A stretch of 64,000 bases of DNA from Pseudomonadales bacterium (GTDB taxonomy: Bacteria > Pseudomonadota > Gammaproteobacteria > Pseudomonadales > Azotimanducaceae). How positions within the stretch are numbered: the first letter of the stretch is position 1; each line of letters opens with the position of its first letter. Where the stretch lies: the NCBI GenBank assembly GCA_019090615.1, contig JAHRVQ010000016.1, positions 61,055-125,054 on the forward strand, in the 5' to 3' direction. The translations under genes and the position numbers were made by a program. The notes under the pieces are model-generated. The model did no database searches, was not told where the DNA came from, and saw nothing but the letters and a program-made list of their open reading frames with translations. Positions 48,913-57,156 of this stretch are shown here, piece by piece.

Positions 48913-49992
48913 TTAGAAGGTAATTACCTGACGTGCAACTTCACCCGTTTTAAGTGCGTCCATACCTTCGTTAATCTCAGACAAAGGTATACGGCGAGAA
49001 ATCAGCGGATCAAGCTTGAGTTTACCTGCCAGATAAAAATCTACAAATCTTGGCATATCAATGCGAAACCGATTTGATCCCATCATAGAACCCTGAAGTT
49101 TCTTCTCCTGAAGTAAATCCATACCTGGCACTTCGATGGACTGGCCAGCAGGTACCATACCAATAACCGTGGCAGTACCACCAGTAGTGAGCATTTTCCA
49201 TGCGTCTTCGCAGGTTTGCTTGAGTCCGATAGCTTCAAAAGAATAGTCAACACCACCTCTAGTAAGCGCCTTGACCTGTTCCACAGAATCACCATTGCTG
49301 GCATTAACCACATCAGTTGCACCAAATTCTTTGGCTAACTCTAGCTTGGAGTCAAGCCTGTCAACAGCAATGATACGGCCTGCACCCGCTATAGCCGCAC
49401 CATTTATAGCGCTTAAACCAACACCGCCACAGCCAATAACAGCCACCGTTGAGCCCGCTTCTACATTTGCTGTGCGTAGTGCAGCACCTGCGCCAGTTGT
49501 AACACCACAACCAATTAACGCCGCTCGGTCCAAAGGCATGTCTTTACGGATTTTTACCACTGCATTTTCATGCACTAACATTGCTTCGGCATAGGAAGAT
49601 AAATGTGCGAACTGTGCCACTGGCTCACCACCAATAGTAATCCGAGGTTTTTCTCCGGACTTTCTTGCTGTAGCTTTACCGCCACAACGGTTCGGAAACC
49701 CAGACAGACAATGATCACAATGACCACAAAATACCGATAAACAGGTAATCACATGGTCACCTGGTTTTACATATTCAACTTCAGAACCTACTTCTTCAAC
49801 AATACCCGCTGACTCGTGACCTAGTACCGCTGGCGCACGAAACGGAAATATCCCTTCTACGAAGTGCAAATCACTATGACAGATACCCGCAAATTCTGTT
49901 CGTACACGGATTTCGCGTGGCTTCGGATTATCCAGCTCCACGTCTTCTATTGTCATGGGCTGATTTGGACCATGAAAAATGGCTGCTTTCAT
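48913..49992 (-). CDS. Zinc-dependent alcohol dehydrogenase (MDR family)
   Basis: Start set at ATG 49992, preceded by AAGGAG with a 6-nt spacer; the longer frame from 50091 adds 33 residues. 359 aa. Catalytic zinc ligands in AGICHSDLHF and GHESAG, structural zinc cysteines CGHCDHCLSGFPNRC, and NAD-binding GCGGVGLS. Likely oxidises a primary alcohol made by the adjacent P450 to the aldehyde, or acts on another pathway alcohol. The order P450-ADH supports a hydroxylation/oxidation pair. Confidence 0.88.
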   Translation of the reverse strand: MKAAIFHGPNQPMTIEDVELDNPKPREIRVRTEFAGICHSDLHFVEGIFPFRAPAVLGHESAGIVEEVGSEVEYVKPGDHVITCLSVFCGHCDHCLSGFPNRCGGKATARKSGEKPRITIGGEPVAQFAHLSSYAEAMLVHENAVVKIRKDMPLDRAALIGCGVTTGAGAALRTANVEAGSTVAVIGCGGVGLSAINGAAIAGAGRIIAVDRLDSKLELAKEFGATDVVNASNGDSVEQVKALTRGGVDYSFEAIGLKQTCEDAWKMLTTGGTATVIGMVPAGQSIEVPGMDLLQEKKLQGSMMGSNRFRIDMPRFVDFYLAGKLKLDPLISRRIPLSEINEGMDALKTGEVARQVITF

Positions 49993-50231
49993 AATATCTC
50001 CTTTAATAATTCGGAATTCAAACGCTGTTTCAAATTGGGTATTTAGCCCGCCTGCAAGTGGTCTGCGGTATCTACTGCCGCAACCGAGCATAATTCCTGC
50101 CCAGGCCGCTCATACTCTATATATGCATATCCAAACAGGCAGACCGCTAAACTTAACAAGTATATTAGTTCCGTAAGTGTGCTTACAATACAAATCTATG
50201 GCGAATTACCGCTCCACAGATTAGCCCCTGC

Positions 50232-50314
50232 TGCGATAGAGCGCCTGCGGCGATATAAAAAGCCTGCGGCTATATATAAAGCCTGCGGCGATAACAAAAG
50301 TCTGCGGCGATAAC
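50232..50314. repeat. About 19-bp degenerate tandem repeat, four copies
   Basis: GCCTGCGGCGATATAAAAA, then GCCTGCGGCTATATATAAA, GCCTGCGGCGATAACAAAA and GTCTGCGGCGATAAC: a GC-rich core CTGCGGCGATA with AT-rich spacer. Lies between the ADH and CoA-transferase genes, just beyond the stop codon at 50325. Confidence 0.8.
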
Positions 50315-50324
50315 GTAGCTAACC

Positions 50325-51500
50325 CTATGCGACAACACTCGCATCGCGCAGCGCAGTAATTTCGACCTGCGAAAGATTTAACTGCTCAGTCAGTATCTGA
50401 TCTGTATGTTGCCCAAGCGAGGCCACTGTTTTGCCTGTAGCAAGATCAGCATTAGCGAATTGAAAAGGTACATTCTGGACTAAAAATTCACCATGCTCAT
50501 CTTCTAGCTGTGCAAAAGAGTCTCTGGCAGCGATCTGCGGATGATCAAATAATTCAGCGGGCGCATTATAAACACTGCAAGGCACCCCGCATTGATTCAG
50601 CGCCTGCTCACATTCCAGCGCCGTATACTGTATTGACCAGGTCTCAATTTCCGTCACCATTACCTGCGGGTTTCTAGCCCGATTAATTGCACTAAACCTG
50701 TCGTCGGTCAATAAATCTGGGCGTTTCATAGCTTTAGCCAAACCTTCTAGGTTTTTACCCGAAATAATACAGGCCATCACAAAACCGTCTTTAACCCGCA
50801 CAGATCGATAACTTCTTGGTCCTGCCGGACTCGGGAGTTGGGAGTTCTGCAGCTGCGGTGGGATAAGCGTTAACATTGATTCTAGCATGGTAACATCAAT
50901 ATTTTCTCCTACTCCAGATTGCGCACGGCCCAACAATGCTGTTTGCACCGCGCCAAAGGCGTACGAGCCAGTTAGAATGTCAGCTATCATTATGCCGCTA
51001 TTATGCGGCCTTTCGGGCGCGCCATCCTGGCATTCCTGGTGCACAAAATCAAAACCACTGGCAGCTTGCGCAATCGGCGCATAGGCTGCTCGAGACACAA
51101 AAGGCCCAGCCTGACCGAAACCAGACAAGGAGCAATAAATTAAATTCGGACAATCAGCTGCTAACGAATCATAATCAAGGCCAAATTTTGCCATTACCCC
51201 AGGACGAAAATTCTCAACCAGCACATCAACTTTTTTAGCCAGTTGTCGCGCCAACGACTGTCCCGACTTCGATTTCAGGTCAATAGCGATACTTGATTTA
51301 CCCACATTAAAGTGGGCAAAGATGCGGCTCATGCCCCTGGCACTGCGGGTAATATCCCCTGCCCCAGGCGTTTCAACCTTCAACACCTCAGCGCCGCAGT
51401 CAGCAAGCATACGGGTACATATTGGGCCTGCATAAACAGCAGAAAAATCGAGGATTTTGAGCCCCCGTAAAGGCTTTCGGGTGCGCTTTGCAGTGCTCAT
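50325..51500 (-). CDS. CaiB/BaiF family III CoA-transferase
   Basis: 391 aa. ILDFSAVYAGPICTRMLADCGAEVLKVE and the VLVENFRPGVMAKFGLDY segment are hallmarks; the catalytic Asp is in the IADILTGSYAFGAVQTAL segment. Family III enzymes move CoA between carboxylates, for example succinyl-CoA to an incoming acid or intramolecularly as in mesaconyl-CoA transferase. In this neighbourhood, with Mcl-like and Mch-like genes, such a role is possible, but the specificity cannot be read. Confidence 0.85.
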   Translation of the reverse strand: MSTAKRTRKPLRGLKILDFSAVYAGPICTRMLADCGAEVLKVETPGAGDITRSARGMSRIFAHFNVGKSSIAIDLKSKSGQSLARQLAKKVDVLVENFRPGVMAKFGLDYDSLAADCPNLIYCSLSGFGQAGPFVSRAAYAPIAQAASGFDFVHQECQDGAPERPHNSGIMIADILTGSYAFGAVQTALLGRAQSGVGENIDVTMLESMLTLIPPQLQNSQLPSPAGPRSYRSVRVKDGFVMACIISGKNLEGLAKAMKRPDLLTDDRFSAINRARNPQVMVTEIETWSIQYTALECEQALNQCGVPCSVYNAPAELFDHPQIAARDSFAQLEDEHGEFLVQNVPFQFANADLATGKTVASLGQHTDQILTEQLNLSQVEITALRDASVVA

Positions 51501-51683
51501 ATTATTCCTTTCAACTTCAACTCTAAATTCGCGTGAGGAAAGCTCTGACTAAATAGCAATTTTCAGCAAGGCAAAGCTTATTAATGGGAGAAAAATCACA
51601 ACCAGTTACCAACCGTTTGTGATTGTCTAAACCGTGATTTAAACGCCCCATTTACAAAAAACGGGCCGTTTAAGCAAAGTTTC

Positions 51684-52046
51684 TTAGCTGTCTTTTTCTT
51701 CTCGTTCAGCAAACACTTCCGTCGCAATATGCATGCCTTCCACTGAAGTAGGAAATCCACCGTAGATCGCCATATGCATAATCAGTTCGCTTATTTCACT
51801 CTTACTCAAGCCGTTATCCAACGCCTTACCGAGGTGTAACCGTAATTCGTTAGGCCGATAAAGTACCGTTAATGCGGCCACAGTAATAAGACTGCGATCC
51901 CGTTGCGAGAGACCCTCTCTGGACCAGACGCCCTCTGGCAACACCGTATCAATAATCAGTTTACCCCAGTCATCACGAATTTCTTCGGGTGCTGGCAATG
52001 ATGTTGTTATGGCACGGGCTAGTTTTAACTTTTCTTCTTCAGTCAT
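51684..52046 (-). CDS. Carboxymuconolactone decarboxylase family protein (small)
   Basis: About 120 aa from the ATG at 52046; the longer frame has a weak TTG start. RDRSLITVAALTVLYRPNELRLHLGKALDNGLSKSEISEL is typical of 4-carboxymuconolactone decarboxylase-like proteins with an ELRLH helix. Substrate unassigned. It lies between a CoA-transferase and a luciferase-like oxidoreductase and is probably on the same transcript. Confidence 0.8.
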   Translation of the reverse strand: MTEEEKLKLARAITTSLPAPEEIRDDWGKLIIDTVLPEGVWSREGLSQRDRSLITVAALTVLYRPNELRLHLGKALDNGLSKSEISELIMHMAIYGGFPTSVEGMHIATEVFAEREEKDS

Positions 52047-52137
52047 TTTTTTATTCACTCGAATAGCGGGATAGATATTCTGCAATTTGCAGGAATAAAT
52101 GTAAACCTGCTTACAGACTTAGCAGAAACAAAAAAAC

Positions 52138-53169
52138 CTACGAAGATCTAACAGCCCGTGCTATCTCACCCCATTTATCCAGGTTTTCCGGATGTAGCTG
52201 TATATCTTCAGCCGCAAGGTACGTAACCACACGTGTAGCTACACCCGCATAACGATTCTTCAAGGCATCAGCCATATCATCCCACTTTGCTACCAATGCA
52301 AAATCATCAAGCATTTCGTCCGTGATGGTATTTGCCATGCCCTGCATATCACCTTTACGCATCAAACCACCCAACTTTTCAGTGGTACCTTCGTAACCAA
52401 GGTCATCAAACTGAAAAGAATAGTTAGGTGTCGAGCCATAAAATGCAATCTGAGTTTTGGCACGATTCAGCATCAACTTACGATCTTCCGCACTATCACC
52501 GGCTATTGCAAAAACAGGAATCATCAAATCAATATCGTCCACAGATCTTTCGGCACGACTAGCGCCTTCTGCTAACGCTGGTAATAATCGATTTTTAATA
52601 TAGGCCATAGAATGCATTGGATGCACATGCACCCCATCACATAATTCCCCTGCCATCTTGCACATATAAGGCCCAACTGCCGATATATCTATTTTAACAT
52701 CGTTAAACTCATGCCTGGGCGGTGACCACATAGCAGGCAGCAAACTAAGATTATAATACGGCCCCTGGTGAGACAATTTTTCATCGCCACGAAATGCGCG
52801 TATACAAGCTTTAAAAGCAGACACATAATCACGCATTTGCGGTGCTGGTTTATCAAACACAGAACTGTAGCGCCGCACCACATGACCTTTTACCTGACTA
52901 CCTAAACCAATTCGAAATCTTCCCTCCGTATTCTGCGCTAATTCCCAGGCTATTTGGGCAGATATCATCGGACTACGTGGAAAAGCCACAGCAATACCCG
53001 TACTAAAACTCAAGCTAGGCGCAGCTGTCGCCGCTGCCGCTATCATCATCCAGGGAACCTGCCCGCCTTCGGTAAAAAGCATGCCTGAAAAACCCGCCGC
53101 TTCGAGTCGTACAGCCAACTCAGCACTTTTCTTCCAGGTGAGACCACCCGTCATTAAATCAAATTCCAC
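52138..53169 (-). CDS. Luciferase-like (LLM) flavin/F420 oxidoreductase
   Basis: 343-aa TIM-barrel protein of the luciferase-like superfamily, starting at a GTG (GGGAGAAGCAAAG upstream). Typical segments: LAVRLEAAGFSGMLFTEGGQ, RFRIGLGSQVKGHVVRRY and the C-terminal barrel. The closest named type is probably the TIGR03617-like group often described as F420-dependent, but the cofactor cannot be settled from the sequence. It may perform a monooxygenation or dehydrogenation of a pathway intermediate. Confidence 0.75.
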   Translation of the reverse strand: MEFDLMTGGLTWKKSAELAVRLEAAGFSGMLFTEGGQVPWMMIAAAATAAPSLSFSTGIAVAFPRSPMISAQIAWELAQNTEGRFRIGLGSQVKGHVVRRYSSVFDKPAPQMRDYVSAFKACIRAFRGDEKLSHQGPYYNLSLLPAMWSPPRHEFNDVKIDISAVGPYMCKMAGELCDGVHVHPMHSMAYIKNRLLPALAEGASRAERSVDDIDLMIPVFAIAGDSAEDRKLMLNRAKTQIAFYGSTPNYSFQFDDLGYEGTTEKLGGLMRKGDMQGMANTITDEMLDDFALVAKWDDMADALKNRYAGVATRVVTYLAAEDIQLHPENLDKWGEIARAVRSS

Positions 53170-53334
53170 TTTGCTTCTCCCGTTTTTTCATCTACTCAAA
53201 TTTTTATTCACTCAGCCCAAACAGATCAAATTGGTTAGCCGAAGTTATTCCGTTTTATACAAACATTTTTAACGATGCTTTATTTACAAGGCATTATATA
53301 TAAAACTTTATAAACTGGGTTTTACCAGCCGTCA

Positions 53335-54555
53335 CTATGATCGCTTTTTACGATCCGTTGGTCGACCCAACATTCGATCCGAGATAATCCGCAACTGGAT
53401 TTCCGAGGTACCTTCAAAAATTTTGGTTAATCTGGCATCACGCCAATATCTTTCCATCGGATGCAACTTGGTATATCCCGCACCACCAAGAATTTGCAGA
53501 CAATCAGAAGTTACCCGTTCAGCCATTTCAGTAGCAAACCATTTAACCATGGAAGATTCCTTATCCATCCGCTGACGGTTATCCAAACCCGTACAAACAT
53601 GATACATAAGTTGCCTGGCGGCTTCTATTTCTGATGCCATGCGGGCTATTTTAAAACGCGTCTCCTGAAAATCAGAAATTGGTTGACCAAACTGAACCCG
53701 CTGATGTGAATATTCCATCGCATCTTCAAGCGCCCCACGCGCTAGACCAATGGCCCTGGCAGCGGTATGTGCACGCGCAATCTCCAGACCACTAACAGTA
53801 CTTTTGAAGCCTTCTTTTTCACTGCCACCCTGAATATTACCCTTCGGGATACGGCAGCCATCAAAAGCCAGCTCCCAGGTTTTCCAGCCGAAATAACCAA
53901 TTTTAGGAATCACCGACCCCTTACACCCCGCTGGTAATTCACCTCTGGGCTTTTCAATAATAAGTGTTTGCAAACCGGTATATTCATGGGATTCGTCAGC
54001 CTCTACCCGACAAAGTAATGAAATATAGTCAGCCGCATCTGCGAAGGTACACCAATATTTATTACCGGTAATCACCCATTCATCACCTTCAAGCACCGCC
54101 TTACAGCTGATTGCTGCAAGGTCAGAGCCTACATCGGGTTCTGACAACGAGACGGCTGCCAGATATTCGCCTTTCGCTGCTTTTTGACTGTATTCAAGCT
54201 TTCTCGCCTCTGACCAGCCCTGCACTCCCATCATAGTCCCGGATCGTGCCAACAAACTGGCCACACTCATCCAGCCACGCGCCAGCTCCTCTGCTACCAG
54301 GCAATATTCAAAAGAACCCAACCCCAGCCCACCATATTCAACAGGCATACGAATACCAAAATAGCCTAACTGGCCCATTTTATCGCGCAGCGACATCGGT
54401 ATATCACCCTGAATGGGATCCAGCTCATTCGCTACAGGTAGCACCTCTTTCATGGAAAATTCGCGTGCGACTTCCTGGATCATTTTTCTTTCTTCGGTCA
54501 TATAACCCGGATTGGGGTTCTCTATGATGGCATCTTCTGAACGGTCCATGACCAT
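53335..54555 (-). CDS. Acyl-CoA dehydrogenase (short/branched-chain type)
   Basis: 406 aa with AAAGGAGA before the ATG. Complete family signatures: MPVEYGGLGLG, VSLSEPDVGSDLAAISCKA, RVQFGQPISDFQETRFKIA and a C-terminal LGGAGYTKLHPMERYWRDARLTKIFEGTSEIQ. FEGTSEIQ carries the catalytic Glu seen in many ACADs. Unlike the four other ACADs in the window it resembles homotetrameric short-chain enzymes. Its place before the Mcl-like lyase and MaoC genes fits a dehydrogenation feeding an enoyl-CoA hydration, for example of a methylsuccinyl-type CoA ester, but it is much shorter than dedicated methylsuccinyl-CoA dehydrogenase. Confidence 0.88.
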   Translation of the reverse strand: MVMDRSEDAIIENPNPGYMTEERKMIQEVAREFSMKEVLPVANELDPIQGDIPMSLRDKMGQLGYFGIRMPVEYGGLGLGSFEYCLVAEELARGWMSVASLLARSGTMMGVQGWSEARKLEYSQKAAKGEYLAAVSLSEPDVGSDLAAISCKAVLEGDEWVITGNKYWCTFADAADYISLLCRVEADESHEYTGLQTLIIEKPRGELPAGCKGSVIPKIGYFGWKTWELAFDGCRIPKGNIQGGSEKEGFKSTVSGLEIARAHTAARAIGLARGALEDAMEYSHQRVQFGQPISDFQETRFKIARMASEIEAARQLMYHVCTGLDNRQRMDKESSMVKWFATEMAERVTSDCLQILGGAGYTKLHPMERYWRDARLTKIFEGTSEIQLRIISDRMLGRPTDRKKRS

Positions 54556-54649
54556 ATTCAGCTCTCCTTTTTAAACGAACTATATACAGGGCTTAATTTA
54601 TATTGGTGGCTTAAACAAATTACCCAGAACTGAATTAGCCAAAAGCTTG

Positions 54650-55567
54650 TTACATGCCGATTAAATCGGCTGTATCAAGCGTATTTTGTAAAATTCGAAC
54701 ACTGGCAGCATCAACCATCACGCCATCTACGCTGATCGCACCCAGGCCCTGCTCCAGCGCTTCAGCATAGGCTTTTTGTTGCTTACGCGCAGAATCTACA
54801 TCAGCCTGCGAAGGAGAGAACTCTCGCTGCGCTATTTCTACCTGAGAAGGATGTATGGCCCATTTACCCACCATACCCAAAACATCAGCCCGAGCACAAT
54901 CAACGCCAAAAACATCCAGCGCCCGAAAATCTGCAAATGGCCCATCAACCGGATCTATGCCGTTAGCGCGACAGGCAATAGTCATCTTATACCGCGGATA
55001 ATGCCATACGTCTCCCGGGTAGGCCGCAGAATCACCGCCTATGCCATCAAGATTCATACGCTGGCTAGCAGAATAATCACCCATACCAAATATTAAACAT
55101 TCCAGTCGATCACTTGACGCTGCAATTTCCTCGACATTCATCATGCCTTCAACTTCTTCTATCAGGCATTCAATACCAATGCGGTTTTTTAGTCCTAATT
55201 TACTTTCCAGCTGGTCCAATAACATATGCACAAACATAACATCGTGAGCGCTCTTGGCTTTAGTTAGCATAATAGTATCGAGTTTTTCGCCGGCACCGGT
55301 AACAATCTCTATGATATCATCATGGCAATAGGGCGTTTCTACGTCATTTATTCGCACACATAAGGTTTTTGGCGTCCATTCCAGTTCATTGAGCGCTTTA
55401 ACAATCATCCCACGAGCAGAAGCTTTAGCATTCGGTGCAACCGCATCTTCAAGATCCAGAAACACATGATCCAGGTCCATCTTAGCGGCCTTCGCCATCA
55501 TCTTTTCGCTAGACCCAGGCACAGAGAGCTGACATCTTCGCAATCTTTTTGGTTTTGTATACATCAT
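54650..55567 (-). CDS. CitE/HpcH-family CoA-ester lyase, malyl/methylmalyl-CoA lyase-like
   Basis: 305 aa. LRRCQLSVPGSSEKMM, FLDLEDAVAPNAKASAR, LCVRINDVETPY and LGMVGKWAIHPSQVEIAQREFSPSQ closely follow L-malyl-CoA/beta-methylmalyl-CoA lyase (Mcl1) as recalled from Rhodobacter, including the Asp/Glu metal ligands (DLEDAVAP). Such enzymes split a 3-hydroxyacyl-CoA diacid into glyoxylate plus acetyl- or propionyl-CoA. Flanking ACAD and MaoC genes would supply the substrate by dehydrogenation and hydration. Citramalyl-CoA lyase activity is an alternative. Confidence 0.82.
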   Translation of the reverse strand: MMYTKPKRLRRCQLSVPGSSEKMMAKAAKMDLDHVFLDLEDAVAPNAKASARGMIVKALNELEWTPKTLCVRINDVETPYCHDDIIEIVTGAGEKLDTIMLTKAKSAHDVMFVHMLLDQLESKLGLKNRIGIECLIEEVEGMMNVEEIAASSDRLECLIFGMGDYSASQRMNLDGIGGDSAAYPGDVWHYPRYKMTIACRANGIDPVDGPFADFRALDVFGVDCARADVLGMVGKWAIHPSQVEIAQREFSPSQADVDSARKQQKAYAEALEQGLGAISVDGVMVDAASVRILQNTLDTADLIGM

Positions 55568-55735
55568 TATTTTCCTTCTAATAATAGAATTATTTGCAGC
55601 GCTCCTGTAGCACTAACCTTGCACGGATATATCTATTTATATCCGTGCACATAGCACTCATGCAGTACTTCTTTAATGGCGTTAAGCAATATTCGCTCAC
55701 CAACATCCACTCTTTTCAGGCGCAGCTATTCAATT

Positions 55736-56185
55736 TCAATGCTTTCTTTTAATCAACACTCGACGTTCGCCCTCAAACACTATTTCATCTTTTTGATTAG
55801 TGCCCCAATGTTTAAACGTGACCTCACCAGACCTACTGTCTACTTCCTGTTTACTTAATACCTCGGTATAGGCATAAAGGGTGTCTCCATGAAACACCGA
55901 GGTCTTAAGTCTAATTTTATTCAGCCCCAACTCCTGCAATGCGTTTTCGCCGGTATCCTGCATGCTCAGACCAATAATCATCGCGATGGTCACACCACCA
56001 AATTGAAGCCTGCGGCCAAAGCTATCTTTCATAGCATGTTCATCGAAATGGGCATCCGCAGTATTTAGGACCTGTAACGTAATACCCACATTATCGTTTT
56101 CGCACATGGTCTTACCCCGTGCATGACGTATTACCTGGCCCAATTCAAAATCTTCGAAATAGGTATGTTTGCCGGTTAAACTCAT
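55736..56185 (-). CDS. MaoC-type hydratase, C-terminal-half mesaconyl-CoA hydratase-like
   Basis: 149-aa hotdog protein with a GGAG site upstream. The run KHTYFEDFELGQVIRHARGKT and the segment AHFDEHAMKDSFGRRLQFGGVTIAMIIGLSM match the second half of two-domain mesaconyl-CoA hydratase (where RVHFN...FGRRIVYGG occurs). It starts 3 nt after the stop of the gene that resembles the first half, in the same order as the fused protein. Likely forms a heteromer that hydrates a C5 or related enoyl-CoA diacid to the hydroxyacyl-CoA cleaved by the Mcl-like lyase. Confidence 0.78.
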   Translation of the reverse strand: MSLTGKHTYFEDFELGQVIRHARGKTMCENDNVGITLQVLNTADAHFDEHAMKDSFGRRLQFGGVTIAMIIGLSMQDTGENALQELGLNKIRLKTSVFHGDTLYAYTEVLSKQEVDSRSGEVTFKHWGTNQKDEIVFEGERRVLIKRKH

Positions 56186-56188
56186 GAT

Positions 56189-56692
56189 TTACTCCCCCCC
56201 CTGTTGCGGATCTCTGAAGCGCACAAAATTAGTCCGCCTGAATTCAACCACCTTCACCCCATCCTGGTTATGCCCCTCGGTAAACCAGGTGACTATGCCA
56301 GCTTCTGTATTACTCTTAGAGATCCTCTTACTCACAACAGTGCTACGCGCAGTTAACGTATCCCCGACATGTAATGGTTGAATAAATTCGCAATCATCTA
56401 CACCCAAAAACAACCCGCCACCCTCGGAAAGGTCTTCTACTGACATGCCAAAAACAGTATTAAAAACCAGCAGCGGATTGACTACCATTTTGTCATGACC
56501 GAGTGTTTTGGCGTACGCCACATTAAAATAAAGAGGGTTGAATGACAGGGTTTGAGTTGAAAACCAGGTATTATCACTATCCGTAATGGTACGACCCCAA
56601 TGATGTTCATAAATCTGCCCATCTTCGAAATCTTCAAATTTATTACCTTTAACTGCAAGCACTGCACGCGCTCGAAAATCCTCTTCGCTCAC
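56189..56692 (-). CDS. MaoC-type hydratase, N-terminal-half mesaconyl-CoA hydratase-like
   Basis: Start set at GTG 56692 (nine bases after GAGGAG), giving 167 aa; the longer frame to 56833 adds a hydrophobic leader that looks spurious. KGNKFEDFEDGQIYEHHWGRTITDSDNTWFS and NPLLVFNTVFGMSVEDLSEGG correspond to the first hotdog of mesaconyl-CoA hydratase (RFFEDF.LGE.., DSLLVFHIVFGKTVPDIS). The pair of half-proteins implies either a natural split or two components before fusion. Hydratase direction is inferred. Confidence 0.77.
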   Translation of the reverse strand: MSEEDFRARAVLAVKGNKFEDFEDGQIYEHHWGRTITDSDNTWFSTQTLSFNPLYFNVAYAKTLGHDKMVVNPLLVFNTVFGMSVEDLSEGGGLFLGVDDCEFIQPLHVGDTLTARSTVVSKRISKSNTEAGIVTWFTEGHNQDGVKVVEFRRTNFVRFRDPQQGGE

Positions 56693-57156
56693 AATTTTTC
56701 TCTCCTCTACAAACGAACTGTTATATATAAATGACAACAAACTAACGATTAATAACGAGTGACAATAGCTAATTATTATTAAGCACCAAAAACCAACCAC
56801 AACTCCTATATGGCATGAACGAAAAACAACCAACCAATAGGCAACGATCTGCTAATTCTACTCAGTATCAAGCCCGAGCGATATTACCCACATTAATTTA
56901 CATAAACTTTTTCTGGCGTAATTGAAATACAGGCAGCATCAGGTTATCAGCCTTTACGCTAACTTAAATTTACTAACCTAAATTTACAAACTTAAACCTC
57001 CAAATATGGCCTAACCCATCTATCTGGCTGCTATTAATATTTACTTAATGATCCGTATATTAGAAACCGCCAGGCAATAGCCTGGTAGAATCCATTAACG
57101 CAAGTACCACGATTAATCGCCGCCTCATAGAAAACCAGCCACTAAGCAGTATTTCT

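Noticed and set aside
50232..50314. CRISPR or attachment-site array
   Set aside because: Degenerate short tandem units without spacers, palindromes or any integrase gene.
51601..51683. Terminator after the small CMD gene
   Set aside because: A TTAAACG...CGTTTAA hairpin can be drawn but with a bulge and no good T-run, so it is not listed as a feature.
54650..56692. Itaconate degradation operon (ict-ich-ccl)
   Set aside because: The combination CaiB, MaoC and CitE occurs there too, but the two MaoC halves match mesaconyl-CoA hydratase and the lyase looks like Mcl; itaconate use remains only an alternative.
56693..56833. Signal peptide or membrane helix on the 167-aa MaoC protein
   Set aside because: The hydrophobic leader comes only from the longer frame; a GTG with GAGGAG nine bases upstream explains the start without it.
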